This document shows, in pieces, positions 26,446 through 35,772 of a stretch of DNA of 64,000 bases. The first letter of the stretch is position 1. Each line of letters starts with the position of its first letter. The stretch comes from Arminella tubonensis (GTDB lineage Bacteria > Pseudomonadota > Alphaproteobacteria > Rhizobiales > Rhizobiaceae): positions 248,001-312,000 of the forward strand of contig NZ_PCDP01000059.1 of the NCBI RefSeq assembly GCF_003240585.1. The letters run 5' to 3'. The translations under genes were made by a program, and so were the position numbers. The notes under the pieces are model-generated. The model was given only the letters and a program-made list of their open reading frames with translations. It was not told the origin of the DNA and made no database searches.

Positions 26446-26847
26446 CTAGGCGGCAAAAACCTGCATGTCCGATGGGACCGCCGCAAGTTGGCCGGTACGC
26501 CGGCCAACCGCATATTTAAGCGACTGTTCGACCACTCGGGGCGCTACAGGCTTTCTGACCACGCCGAGTGTCCCGGCGACGCCCTCTGCCACCATTTCCG
26601 GATTGGCAGTCATGAAGATTACTGCAATACCGAATTTCTCTGCGAGCATGCGTCCTATCTCCGGGCCTGTCGCCCCATCCGACAGGTTGACGTCTACGAG
26701 TGCGATGTCTGCGAACGGGGCGGCGGCCATGGCATGCACCATGTCATTTGCTATGCCGGCAACACTCATCCCGTTACTCTCGACCATGTCTTCGAGGTCG
26801 AGCGCAATCAACATTTCATCTTCTACGATCAGCACTTTCTGGTCCAT
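26446..26847 (-). CDS. Single-domain response regulator (receiver only)
   Basis: 133-residue CheY-like receiver with no output domain. The acidic pair is in IVEDEML (E9, D10), the phospho-acceptor is Asp52 in LVDVNLSDG, followed by the switch threonine in FMTANP and the conserved lysine in VRKPV. Receivers of this subtype are usually paired with HWE/HisKA2 histidine kinases in alphaproteobacteria and modulate phosphorelays or sink phosphate. No kinase gene is adjacent, so it is an orphan here. About 20 extra C-terminal residues after the receiver are unassigned. Confidence 0.87.
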   Translation of the reverse strand: MDQKVLIVEDEMLIALDLEDMVESNGMSVAGIANDMVHAMAAAPFADIALVDVNLSDGATGPEIGRMLAEKFGIAVIFMTANPEMVAEGVAGTLGVVRKPVAPRVVEQSLKYAVGRRTGQLAAVPSDMQVFAA

Positions 26848-27067
26848 AACATCATTCCTTCAGCCAACGACGCGTTACATTTTGCCGGCGTGACACAATT
26901 TCTGTCTTGGTCTTAGATCTGCTATCGGATGTTTTGGTTTCAAACCAATTTGCCCGAATTGCCACACAGCCAGATAATGGCGCGCGGACAGGAATGTTCC
27001 GCACCGATACAAATAATTTTTTACTAACTATTTGTTAACTATAGAATTTTTGAAATGGGCAGGAAAT

Positions 27068-28897
27068 TCATCCCTCGAGATTTTCGCGCAGCGTCTCAAG
27101 CTCCAACCATTCCTCTTCCATCTTCGCAATGCTCGACCGCAGCTTTTCCATCTCGCCGGCAAGCCTGTTGAATGTTGCCGGGTCCTTGGCGAAGAGATTG
27201 GGATCGGCCATCTTCTTTTCGTGCAGCGCAATCTCGGCCTCCGCCTCGGCCATTTCCTTCGGCAGGTTTTCAAGCGCGAATTTCTGCTTGAACGACAGCT
27301 TTCCCTTGCTCTTCGGAAGATCGTTGGAGGCAGATGCGGCTGTCTCCGGCGACTTCGCCTTGTCTGCCTTCTCAGCCCGCTTGCGTTCGTCGATTGCGCC
27401 CTTGCGCTGCACGAGCATGTCGGAATAGCCGCCGGCATATTCGATCCATCGCCCATCCGGATCGTCCGAATTGGCCGGCGCGATCGTCGACGTCACGGTG
27501 CGATCGAGAAAATCGCGATCATGGCTGACAAGGATGACAGTACCGGCGAACCCGGCCACGATTTCCTGGAGCAAATCCAGCGTTTCGATGTCGAGATCAT
27601 TGGTCGGCTCGTCGAGGATGAGGAGATTGGTCGGTCGCGACAGGATGCGCGCCAGCATCAGACGGGCGCGTTCGCCGCCGGAGAGCTTGCGGATCGGAGT
27701 GCGGGCCTGTTCCGGCTGGAAAAGGAAGTCCTTCATATAGCCCGTCACATGCCGCTGCTCTCCATTGACGATCAGGCTCTCGCCGCGACCGTCCGTCAGG
27801 TAGTGCGCAAGTGTCTCTTCCGGGTTGAGATCCTCGCGCTTCTGGTCGAGCGTGGCGATCTCCAGATTGGTTCCGAGCTTGACGGTGCCGTCATCCGGCG
27901 CGAGTTGACCGGTCAGCATCTTCAGAAGCGTCGTCTTGCCGGCGCCGTTCGGCCCGACCAGGCCGATGCAGTCGCCACGATGAACACGGATCGAGAACGG
28001 CGCCACGATCGTCCGGTCGCCATACGCCTTGGTGATCTTTTCCGCCTCGATCACCAGCTTGCCGGATTCCTGGACGTCGGAGATATTCGCCTGCACCGAG
28101 CCCTGCGGTCCCTTGTGCCCGCGATAGTCGGCGCGCATGCCCTGCAATTCACCGAGCCGGCGCATATTGCGCTTGCGCCTGGCGGTGACGCCATAACGCA
28201 ACCAATGCTCCTCGCGTTCGATCGCCTTGCCAAGCTTGTGCTGTTCCAGTTCCTCCGCTTCCAGCACCTGGTCGCGCCATGCCTCGAACGAACCGAATCC
28301 CCGGTCGAGGCGGCGCGAGGTACCGCGGTCGAGCCAGACCGTGGCGGTGGAGACTTTTTCAAGAAAGCGACGGTCATGCGAAATGACCACGAGGGCGCTC
28401 CGGGTCTTACGCAGCTCGCCTTCCAGCCATTCGATCGTCGGCAGGTCCAGATGGTTGGTCGGCTCGTCGAGCAGAAGGATATCGGGCTCCGGCGCCAGCA
28501 CGCGGGCAAGTGCGGCACGGCGGGACTCGCCGCCCGACAGCATATTCGGGTCTTCCTCGCCCGTGAGGCCAAGATGTGACAACAGATAGGTGACGCGGTA
28601 GTGATCGTCGCCCGGCCCGAGCCCTGCCTCGGCATAGGCCGCGACCGTCTTGTAGTCGCCGAAATCCGGGGCCTGCTCGAGGTACCTGATTGTTGACGAG
28701 GGATGACGGAACATCTCGCCCGACTGCGCTTCGACCAGCCCGGCAGCAATCTTCAATAATGTCGACTTGCCAGAGCCGTTGCGGCCGACCAGGCAGATTT
28801 TGTCGCCCGGATCGATCTGCAGCGAAGCCCCGGCCAACAGAGGCGCTCCACCGAAGCTTAGAAAAATATCATCGAGTTTAAGAATAGGAGGCGCCAA
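27068..28897 (-). CDS. ABC-F family ATPase, Uup-like
   Basis: 609-residue soluble protein with two ABC ATPase domains and no membrane segment: Walker A GRNGSGKS and GPNGAGKT, signatures LSGGES and LSGGER, Walker B LLLDEPTNHLD and LILDEPTNDLD. A linker with basic residues joins the domains and a C-terminal coiled coil (about 535-605, rich in Glu/Lys/Leu) matches Uup, which binds nucleic acid or ribosomes. The start is TTG 28897, preceded by GGAG and only three bases after the thiamine diphosphokinase stop, which implies co-transcription. Role: translation or DNA-structure maintenance, not transport. Confidence 0.9.
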   Translation of the reverse strand: MAPPILKLDDIFLSFGGAPLLAGASLQIDPGDKICLVGRNGSGKSTLLKIAAGLVEAQSGEMFRHPSSTIRYLEQAPDFGDYKTVAAYAEAGLGPGDDHYRVTYLLSHLGLTGEEDPNMLSGGESRRAALARVLAPEPDILLLDEPTNHLDLPTIEWLEGELRKTRSALVVISHDRRFLEKVSTATVWLDRGTSRRLDRGFGSFEAWRDQVLEAEELEQHKLGKAIEREEHWLRYGVTARRKRNMRRLGELQGMRADYRGHKGPQGSVQANISDVQESGKLVIEAEKITKAYGDRTIVAPFSIRVHRGDCIGLVGPNGAGKTTLLKMLTGQLAPDDGTVKLGTNLEIATLDQKREDLNPEETLAHYLTDGRGESLIVNGEQRHVTGYMKDFLFQPEQARTPIRKLSGGERARLMLARILSRPTNLLILDEPTNDLDIETLDLLQEIVAGFAGTVILVSHDRDFLDRTVTSTIAPANSDDPDGRWIEYAGGYSDMLVQRKGAIDERKRAEKADKAKSPETAASASNDLPKSKGKLSFKQKFALENLPKEMAEAEAEIALHEKKMADPNLFAKDPATFNRLAGEMEKLRSSIAKMEEEWLELETLRENLEG

Positions 28898-28900
28898 GGA

Positions 28901-29551
28901 TCAGACTCCGGAAAGGTCATAGGGGCGGGCGAGAATGATCGCCCTGCCGCTTGCAAGCGAAAAGCGCACAGGGCCTTCCGCGACATTGGAAATGGTGCGC
29001 GACGAGCCGAACGGCAAATGGAAATCGGCAAGCGGATAGCGCGCATCGTGAATGAACAGGCCCTTGAGCTCGCTGAAACCGGGCACCGAGAACAGGCTTC
29101 CCTTGGGCAAATCCAGCTCGATCGCCCCGGGGAGAAGCGGCACGCCCTCCTCGTAACCGGAGGTCAGCAGAACATCGAAGCCTTGTTCGGCGAGGCTCAC
29201 CCCGTACAGCAACAGCGCCAACGCATGATCGGAACGCTCGCCACCGAGCGCGCCGGCAAGAATAAGCCTCTTGGCACCACGACGTATCGCTTCAAGCACC
29301 GCGATTTCGCCGTCGGTTGCCGCCTTGGCAGCCGGATAAGGCTGCTTCGGCACATCAGGAAACGCATCGCGCAGATCCGGCGGCGTCGAATCGAAATCGC
29401 CTACCCACAACTCCGGAATAATGCCAAGCGCCGCTGCGTGCCGCATGCCACCATCCGCAGCAATGAAACGGCTGTCCTTGACAGACGCCTTTAGGCGTTC
29501 CGTGAGGTGGAGCTCGCCGCCGAGCAGGATGGTGAAGGTGGACTGGTTCAT
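28901..29551 (-). CDS. Thiamine diphosphokinase
   Basis: 216-residue enzyme transferring pyrophosphate from ATP to thiamine to make thiamine diphosphate. Motifs are in order: AADGGMRHA, the acidic VGDFDS loop, ATDGEIAVLEA and GGERSDHAL, then a C-terminal thiamine-binding beta domain with PFGSSRTISNVAEG. ATG 29551 gives the family start MNQSTFTILLGGEL; a longer frame lacks support. The thiamine uptake operon thiBPQ with its TPP riboswitch lies 2.5 kb away, so salvage and phosphorylation genes are close but separately transcribed. Confidence 0.92.
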   Translation of the reverse strand: MNQSTFTILLGGELHLTERLKASVKDSRFIAADGGMRHAAALGIIPELWVGDFDSTPPDLRDAFPDVPKQPYPAAKAATDGEIAVLEAIRRGAKRLILAGALGGERSDHALALLLYGVSLAEQGFDVLLTSGYEEGVPLLPGAIELDLPKGSLFSVPGFSELKGLFIHDARYPLADFHLPFGSSRTISNVAEGPVRFSLASGRAIILARPYDLSGV

Positions 29552-29623
29552 GCGCCAAGCCCATAGCGCAAACACGGGCCTATAGGGAAGGGCGGCACTC
29601 CGCCGAAATAGCAAAGGCTGGGC

Positions 29624-30154
29624 TTAAGCGTCCGTTTCCTTGTAACGAGCCTGAAAAGCCTGCTCGAAACCGCCGACGAACTGATCGAACAACCGCGAGA
29701 ATGCAGCGATATCCTCAGCCGGCCAATCTGCGACGATGCCCTCGATCACCGACAGCTTCTGAGCCTGGATCTCCGAGACCAGCCTTTGCCCGAGCGCGGT
29801 CAGAACGACGACGATGCGCCTGGCATCGGCCTGGGAGGCCTTGCGACGCAATACCCCGCGACTGACCATTTCCGCGACGATCCGGCTCGCCCTGGATGGA
29901 TCGATCCGCATGATATCGGCGATGGCGCCCACCGTGACTTCGCCCGTAACCTCTGCCCGCCTGACGGCATCGAGTACGTCGAGATGCGACAACTCGAGCC
30001 CCGGAGCAACGTTCTGAATTGCCAGCCGCCCGATCATGCGGCGTCCGGTCATCAATCGCATGCGTGTCATGACCCGGCCGATCAGGAGGATGTTCTCCAT
30101 TTCGTCGGTCGTTGCATCTTCAATTTCGCGTGTGATCGAGGCTGATGTCATCAT
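29624..30154 (-). CDS. MarR family regulator divergent from an MFS exporter
   Basis: 176-residue winged-helix regulator of the MarR type: N-terminal dimerisation helices (about 15-55), the DNA-binding region VGAIADIMRIDPSRASRIV (about 95-115), a wing with RRKASQADARRI and C-terminal dimerisation helices. It is divergent from the MFS exporter, the classic layout in which MarR represses the pump until a ligand binds. Two ATG codons (30154 and 30151) are equally possible starts. An inverted repeat overlapping the exporter promoter is its likely operator. Confidence 0.88.
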   Translation of the reverse strand: MMTSASITREIEDATTDEMENILLIGRVMTRMRLMTGRRMIGRLAIQNVAPGLELSHLDVLDAVRRAEVTGEVTVGAIADIMRIDPSRASRIVAEMVSRGVLRRKASQADARRIVVVLTALGQRLVSEIQAQKLSVIEGIVADWPAEDIAAFSRLFDQFVGGFEQAFQARYKETDA

Positions 30155-30210
30155 TCCAACATATCAGAAAAATCCGCGTTTTAAAATATGCGGCGATCAT
30201 TCACGTGTCA

Positions 30211-30241
30211 TTGACATTTATATGCCAATAGCACATATACT
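30211..30241 (+). promoter_or_regulatory. MFS exporter promoter with overlapping inverted repeat
   Basis: TTGACA at 30211-30216 is followed by CATATA (30234-30239, 17-base spacer) or TATACT (30236-30241). The spacer is framed by the inverted repeat TATATG (30219-30224) and CATATA (30234-30239), a plausible MarR operator. Confidence 0.6.
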
Positions 30242-30269
30242 ATGCGGTTCCAGATAGGTCTCCTTCTCC

Positions 30270-31805
30270 ATGGACATGCAAACTGCGCCTGTGCCGCTCG
30301 TCACGGATCCTCGTCGGCGGCTTATTCTATTTCTTTTCCTGCTGACCGCGATGTTCATGGCGACGCTCGACAACCAGATCGTGTCGACGGCGCTGCCGAC
30401 GATCGTCGGCGAATTCGGGCATCTCGAGCGTTTCGGCTGGATCGGCTCGGCCTATCTGCTGTCCTTGAGTGCGGTGATGCCGGTTTATGGCAAGCTTGGC
30501 GACCTCTTCGGGCGCAAATATGTGATGATCACGGCGATCACGATCTTTACCGTCGGTTCGGCAGTCTGCGGGCTCTCGGTATCCATGAACACGCTGATCG
30601 CCTCCCGCGTCCTTCAAGGCTTTGGCGGCGGCGGCATCCTGGTTTCGATCTTTTCCATCAATGCCGATCTGTTCGAACCCCGCGAGCGCGCACGCTACCA
30701 GAGCTATTCCAGTCTGGTGCTGATGGCGTCGGGCGCTATCGGCCCGGTTCTGGGCGGCACGATGAGCGACCTGTTCGGCTGGCGCTCGATCTTCCTCGTC
30801 AACGTGCCGATCGGCTTCATCGTCCTTGCCGGATTGATCACCATGCTGCCCTACCGCAAGCCGGCGCGTAAGCCAAAGATCGACTACGCGGGCGCCATTC
30901 TGCTTGCCTTGACGACGACAAGCATCGTTCTGGCTGCGGACGGCACCGAACTTTTCGGATCGCTGCTGTCTCCTGCAAGCCTCGGCATTATTGCGTTCGG
31001 CGTTGTCTGCGCTGTCTCCTGGGTCTTCGTCGAGCGCCGCGCGCCGGAACCGATCGTGCCCATGACCTTGTTCCGCAATCCGACCTTCGGCCTCCTGCTG
31101 ATCTGCTCGGTAACGAGCGGGGCCATCGCAATCGGCATGGTCAACTATTTTGCCCTGTTCCTTCAAACGACGACCGGCCTTTCGCCATCCATGGCCGGAC
31201 TGCTCTTCATTCTCCTGACCGGCGGCATCGTCTGCGGCTCGCTGTCTGCCGGGCGGCTGATCTCGGCAACGGGACGCTACAAGCCTTTCGCAGTCGGCAG
31301 CGCCGCCTGCAGTCTGATCGCCTTTGCCACGCTGTCACAGGTCCATGCGGGCACGCCGGTTGCCTTTATTGGCTGTCTTATGCTGCTCCACGGTATCGGT
31401 ATCGGCCTCGCGCAGCAGGTGCCGATCATCGGCGTACAGAACGCGGCGGCAAGCCGTGACGTCGGCGCTGCAACCGGTGCCGTGACCTTGTCGCGAATGG
31501 GCGGCGCGTCGATTGCCATCTCCATCTATGGAGCCATCGTCGCCGCCAAGCTGTCGCATGTCGGCCTCTCCATTCCCGGCGTCAGCAACATCGAGCAACT
31601 GACGCCGAAGATGATGGCCTCGCTGCCGGAGGTGACGCGCGAAGCGGTTGCCAACGCCTATGCCGGCGCCTTCAGCCCATTGTTCATGACCGCCGCCGCC
31701 ACCTGCCTTATCGGCTTGACGACCGCAGCCATGCTGAAGAACGTGCAGCTGCCCGGAACTGCCAAGAAGTTGGACCCGACGACAGCAGCTCACGCCGCAG
31801 AATAA
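30270..31805 (+). CDS. MFS drug exporter, DHA2 (EmrB/QacA) family
   Basis: 511-residue major facilitator with about 14 transmembrane helices, exporting drugs or toxic metabolites by proton antiport. Family marks include the N-terminal helix with LDNQIVSTALPTI, the loop GKLGDLFGRKY between helices 2 and 3, and RVLQGFGGGGI. ATG 30270 is used; ATG 30276 is an alternative since the ribosome-binding site is weak. Control by the divergent MarR protein is likely. Substrate unknown. No membrane-fusion partner is adjacent, so export is probably only across the inner membrane. Confidence 0.9.
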   Translation: MDMQTAPVPLVTDPRRRLILFLFLLTAMFMATLDNQIVSTALPTIVGEFGHLERFGWIGSAYLLSLSAVMPVYGKLGDLFGRKYVMITAITIFTVGSAVCGLSVSMNTLIASRVLQGFGGGGILVSIFSINADLFEPRERARYQSYSSLVLMASGAIGPVLGGTMSDLFGWRSIFLVNVPIGFIVLAGLITMLPYRKPARKPKIDYAGAILLALTTTSIVLAADGTELFGSLLSPASLGIIAFGVVCAVSWVFVERRAPEPIVPMTLFRNPTFGLLLICSVTSGAIAIGMVNYFALFLQTTTGLSPSMAGLLFILLTGGIVCGSLSAGRLISATGRYKPFAVGSAACSLIAFATLSQVHAGTPVAFIGCLMLLHGIGIGLAQQVPIIGVQNAAASRDVGAATGAVTLSRMGGASIAISIYGAIVAAKLSHVGLSIPGVSNIEQLTPKMMASLPEVTREAVANAYAGAFSPLFMTAAATCLIGLTTAAMLKNVQLPGTAKKLDPTTAAHAAE

Positions 31806-31843
31806 CGTGCCGATCATGCGACCGGCGGCTGCATCGCGGCCTC

Positions 31844-31872
31844 TTGCCACCGGCCTGCCACCACGCTAAATC
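31844..31872 (+). promoter_or_regulatory. Probable sigma-70 promoter of thiBPQ
   Basis: TTGCCA (31844-31849) and TAAATC (31867-31872) are separated by 17 bases, placing the transcript start just before the TPP riboswitch. Confidence 0.5.
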
Positions 31873-31883
31873 TTCAAACGCTC

Positions 31884-31978
31884 TAACGGGGTGCCTTGGG
31901 TCAGATGACGCAAGGCTGAGAGGCTTTCGACGGCCAACCCGCGGAACCTGATCCGGCTAACACCGGCGGAGGGATTAG
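31884..31978 (+). ncRNA. TPP riboswitch (THI element)
   Basis: Thiamine-diphosphate aptamer: ACGGGGTGCC opens the motif, CTGAGA follows in GGCTGAGAGG, and the 3-prime part GAACCTGATCCGGCTAACAC then GGAGGGA completes the conserved sequence. It precedes thiB by 61 bases. No clear terminator follows, so control of translation initiation is likely. Confidence 0.96.
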
Positions 31979-32038
31979 ACGCGTGACATGTCAAAGCGCC
32001 CTTTTCCCATTCAACACGAACCATGGAGGAGAGGCGAC

Positions 32039-33067
32039 ATGCCCACCCGATCGCTGACGACATTGATGGCAGGCCTGGCGCTCGCCGCAGTCGCTGCATT
32101 CTCGAGCCCCGGCCAGGCCGAGGCAGCCGACAAGACACTGACGATCTATACCTATGAAAGCTTCACGGCAGACTGGGGTCCAGGCGCCAAGGTGAAGGCT
32201 GCCTTCGAAAAGACCTGCGGCTGCACCGTCAACTACGTCAGCGTCACCGACGGCGTCGCGCTGCTCTCGCGGCTCAAACTGGAGGGCGCCACCACCAAGG
32301 CCGACCTCGTTCTCGGCCTCGACACCAATCTCGTCGACGAGGCAAAGGACACCGGCCTGTTCGACACCCACGGCATCGACACCAGCGGCCTTAAGGTGCC
32401 TGGCGAATTCAAGGACGACGTCTTCGTCCCCTATGACTATGGCCATTTCGCAGTGGTTTACGACACGCAGGCAATCAAGAACCCGCCGACGAGCATGCTT
32501 GAACTGGTCGAAGGCGATCCATCGCAGAAGATCGTCATTGAGGACCCCCGCACCTCGACCCCCGGTCTCGGCCTGCTGCTCTGGGTGAAATCGGTTTACG
32601 GCGACAAGGCCGGCGATGCCTGGACCAAACTCAAGGGCCGTATCCTGACGGTGACCCCCGGCTGGTCGGAAGCCTACGATCTTTTCACCAAGGGCGAGGC
32701 GCCGATGGTGCTCTCCTATACCACCTCTCCCGCCTATCACATGATCGAGGACAAGACCGAGCGCTACCAGGCAGCGGCCTTTTCCGAAGGACACTACATC
32801 CAGATCGAGGTTGCCGGCCTGATCAAAGCCTCCCCGAACAAGGATTTGGCACGCCAGTTCCTCAAGTTCATGATCTCCCCCGCTTTCCAGGACACCATTC
32901 CGACCAACAACTGGATGATGCCGGTCTCCGCGACCTCGCAGCCCCTGCCGGATGCCTTCGGCAAGCTGGTCGTGCCGTCGAAGACCTTCCTGATGAGCCC
33001 TTCCGTCGTCGCAAAGAACCGCAAGGCCTGGATCGACGAATGGTTGAAGGCCACCGGCACGAACTGA
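32039..33067 (+). CDS. thiB: Thiamine ABC transporter substrate-binding protein
   Basis: 342-residue periplasmic binding protein delivering thiamine and its phosphates to ThiP. The signal peptide (about residues 1-29, ending GQAEAADK) is followed by KTLTIYTYESF, typical of ThiB, and the ligand-pocket segments YDYGHFAVVYD and EDPRTSTPGLG. ATG 32039 follows a strong GGAGGAGAGG; the longer frame begins inside the riboswitch region and lacks a signal sequence at its end. It is the first gene of thiBPQ and is controlled by the TPP riboswitch. Confidence 0.95.
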   Translation: MPTRSLTTLMAGLALAAVAAFSSPGQAEAADKTLTIYTYESFTADWGPGAKVKAAFEKTCGCTVNYVSVTDGVALLSRLKLEGATTKADLVLGLDTNLVDEAKDTGLFDTHGIDTSGLKVPGEFKDDVFVPYDYGHFAVVYDTQAIKNPPTSMLELVEGDPSQKIVIEDPRTSTPGLGLLLWVKSVYGDKAGDAWTKLKGRILTVTPGWSEAYDLFTKGEAPMVLSYTTSPAYHMIEDKTERYQAAAFSEGHYIQIEVAGLIKASPNKDLARQFLKFMISPAFQDTIPTNNWMMPVSATSQPLPDAFGKLVVPSKTFLMSPSVVAKNRKAWIDEWLKATGTN

Positions 33068-33077
33068 CGTGCCGGCG

Positions 33078-34715
33078 ATGCTGACCGTGCCAGAGCGAAG
33101 AAGCGCATTGGCCGGCGGGGCAATGAGCCTTGCCGGCATGGCGCTTTTCATCGGCCTGCCGGTCGTAGCGCTGCTCGCAGCCGGGATAGAAGCACCGGAC
33201 AGCCCTTCGTTGCTCGACCCCTATATCCTTCGCGTCCTGCGTTTCACTTTGCTGCAGGCCATTCTTTCAACCGTTCTATCCGTGCTTCTCGCCATACCGA
33301 TCGCTCGGGCGCTTGCTCGCCAGCGGCATTTCTTCGGCCGTATCTGGATCATCCGGCTGATGGCGGTCCCCATGGGCCTGCCGGTGCTGATAGGGGCAAT
33401 CGGCCTGCTCGGCATATGGGGCCGGCACGGCGTCCTGAACCAGGCGCTGGTCGCAATCGGCCTTTCTCAGCCCATAAGCATCTATGGTCTGGCAGGTATC
33501 CTCATCGCCCACGTGTTCTTCAACCTGCCGCTCGCCTGCCGACTGATGCTGGCGGGACTGGAACGCGTGCCGGCAGAATATTGGCTGGTGGCGACAGGGC
33601 TCGGCATGCGGCCCGCTTCGGTCTTCCGCTTTATCGAGTGGCCGGTGCTGCGTGCGATCATCCCCGGCATTGCCGGATTGATCTTCATGCTCTGCGCCAC
33701 AAGTTTTACGCTTGTTCTCACGCTTGGAGGTGGCCCGGCGGCGACGACGCTCGAAGTGGCGATTTACCAGGCCCTGCGCTTCGACTTCGATCCCGGCCGC
33801 GCCGTTGCGCTGTCGCTGATGCAGATCGCGGTTACAGCGATCGTTCTTGCCGCGATGTCTTTGTTTCCGGCTCCCCGAGATCATGGAGTAACGGCCGGCA
33901 GGCCCATACGGCGCACCGACGGAGAGCAGTGGGCTGCACGTTTGACCGATGCCGCATTGCTGTTTGCTGTGGCACTATTCGTCGGACTGCCGCTTGCCTC
34001 CATCGTCGTGGCCGGACTGAAAGCCGATATCGCCAAGCTCATCGGCCAACCTGTTTTCGTCCAGGCAGCGCTCACCAGCCTTGCTATCGCGCTCGCAGCC
34101 GGAGCGCTATCCGTGCTTGCATCGCTGGCGATCATCCGGGCGCGATATGCCGTAGCAGCAGAGCGCCGACGTGCAATGGCGCTTTCGATCCTCGCCGCTA
34201 CGCTTGGGGCTTCCTCCTCGCTTGTCCTGCTGGTTCCGCCCATCGTTCTCGCCACCGGCTGGTTCCTTGCACTCCGCACATTCACCGATCCGACACGTTT
34301 CGCCGCATTGCTGGTCGTTCTGATCAACGCGCTCATGGCGCTGCCCTTCGTCATCCGTGTCGTCGACCCCGCATACGCTATTCATCGCCAGCGCACTGCG
34401 CGCCTGGCGTCGAGCCTCGGGCTTGGAGGACTTGCGCGCTTGCGCCTGGTGGACTGGCCCGGTCTGCGCAGGCCGCTGCTGATGGCGATGTCCTTCGCCA
34501 TGGCGCTGTCGCTCGGCGATCTCGGGGCCGTCGCACTTTTCGGATCCGACAGCTTGGTGACCCTGCCCTGGCTGCTCTATAGCCGCCTCGGAAGCTATCG
34601 GACCAATGACGCCGACGGTCTCGCCTTGATCCTTGGCGCTCTTTGCCTTCTGTTGACGATTGGCGGGACGTTAGGTCAGGGAAATAGCCGGAGAGAAGGC
34701 GAATTGCATGGCTGA
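33078..34715 (+). CDS. thiP: Thiamine ABC transporter permease
   Basis: Fused double permease of about 545 residues with two sets of six membrane helices, each carrying a cytoplasmic EAA-type loop (EYWLVATGLGMRPAS in the first half, RLASSLGLGGLARL in the second) that contacts ThiQ. This is the normal ThiP architecture. I use ATG 33078; a GTG at 33069, two bases after the thiB stop, would add three residues. It overlaps thiQ by eight bases, so the three genes are one operon. Confidence 0.94.
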   Translation: MLTVPERRSALAGGAMSLAGMALFIGLPVVALLAAGIEAPDSPSLLDPYILRVLRFTLLQAILSTVLSVLLAIPIARALARQRHFFGRIWIIRLMAVPMGLPVLIGAIGLLGIWGRHGVLNQALVAIGLSQPISIYGLAGILIAHVFFNLPLACRLMLAGLERVPAEYWLVATGLGMRPASVFRFIEWPVLRAIIPGIAGLIFMLCATSFTLVLTLGGGPAATTLEVAIYQALRFDFDPGRAVALSLMQIAVTAIVLAAMSLFPAPRDHGVTAGRPIRRTDGEQWAARLTDAALLFAVALFVGLPLASIVVAGLKADIAKLIGQPVFVQAALTSLAIALAAGALSVLASLAIIRARYAVAAERRRAMALSILAATLGASSSLVLLVPPIVLATGWFLALRTFTDPTRFAALLVVLINALMALPFVIRVVDPAYAIHRQRTARLASSLGLGGLARLRLVDWPGLRRPLLMAMSFAMALSLGDLGAVALFGSDSLVTLPWLLYSRLGSYRTNDADGLALILGALCLLLTIGGTLGQGNSRREGELHG

Positions 34716-35421
34716 CGCACGGGGGATTGTGATGGCCGACGTGCGGCTAACGCTTGGAACGCATGATTTCCGCTTCGACTGCGATCTCCCGGCAGGCCGG
34801 ATCATCGCGATAACCGGCCCATCCGGAGCGGGAAAATCCACGTTCCTGAACCTGGTAGCGGGTTTCGACGCCCCGGACAGCGGCACGATTTCGATCGACG
34901 GTCACGATGTGACTGCGCTTCATCCGGCTGTGCGCCCAGTTTCTCTTGTCTTCCAGGACAACAACCTCTTTGCGCATCTTGACCTTTTCACCAATGTCGG
35001 GCTGGGCATCAGTCCCTCGCTCAAGCTCGCGGCAGACGACCGCCAGCGGATATCCGAGGCCCTGGCGAATGTCGGGCTTGCCGGCTTCGAAAGGCGCCTG
35101 CCGGGGACACTCTCCGGCGGCGAGCGTCAGCGTGCAGCCTTCGCGCGTGCACTAGTACGCGATCGGCCGTTGCTTTTGCTCGACGAGCCCTTCGCGGCTC
35201 TGGACCCGAGCCTGCGCGCCGGGATGTCCGACCTCCTGAAGCTGCTTCATCTAAAGACCGGGAACACCGTTCTCATCGTGTCGCATGATCCAAAGGAGGT
35301 GAGGCGATTGGCCGACTACGCAGTTTTCCTTGAGGCCGGTGAGGTGAGGCTGGCAGCACCTATCGAAGCCTATCTGGAGCATCGGGGCATCCCCGCTTTG
35401 CAGGTGTTTTTGCAACATTGA
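34708..35421 (+). CDS. thiQ: Thiamine ABC transporter ATP-binding protein
   Basis: 237-residue ABC ATPase powering ThiP. Walker A GPSGAGKS is near residue 38, the Q-loop lies in VFQDNNLFAH, the signature is LSGGERQR, Walker B LLLLDEPFAALD and the switch histidine is in VSHDPKE. Operon position and an eight-base overlap with thiP identify the substrate as thiamine. A second in-frame ATG at 34732 (MADVRLTLG) would also give a normal ThiQ N-terminus. Confidence 0.94.
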   Translation: MADARGIVMADVRLTLGTHDFRFDCDLPAGRIIAITGPSGAGKSTFLNLVAGFDAPDSGTISIDGHDVTALHPAVRPVSLVFQDNNLFAHLDLFTNVGLGISPSLKLAADDRQRISEALANVGLAGFERRLPGTLSGGERQRAAFARALVRDRPLLLLDEPFAALDPSLRAGMSDLLKLLHLKTGNTVLIVSHDPKEVRRLADYAVFLEAGEVRLAAPIEAYLEHRGIPALQVFLQH

Positions 35422-35772
35422 ATTTGCCGCACCGACAAAACACAACTTTCGCCATAATTTCATTGTTGCGAGGACATGAGAATGTCTGACGTCATGCTTG
35501 CTAAAATACAACGCCGCCACAATTAAGCAGAGTCTCGCTATGCAACCAATGCCGAAATCAGCTAGAGCAAAAGGCCTATACCATCCGGATCAGCGGCGCG
35601 GCGACCGGAATGGACCTAACCTTCGACAAGATGCGATGATGATCGGCTCCAACCGGCGTCTCGCCGACATGTATACGAGATGAGTGGAACACAGGCTCTG
35701 ACGCAGACGAAACGCAAGCGACGCGAAGCAACAGGCTCCGGCTGGGCGTGGAAACACGGCGTCACTGCCCAT
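35422..35772. other. Intergenic region between thiQ and the M48 lipoprotein gene
   Basis: About 350 bases with no convincing gene or RNA. An in-frame ATG at 35680 would extend the protease gene into it by 31 residues, but that extension has no ribosome-binding site and would precede the signal peptide. Confidence 0.45.
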
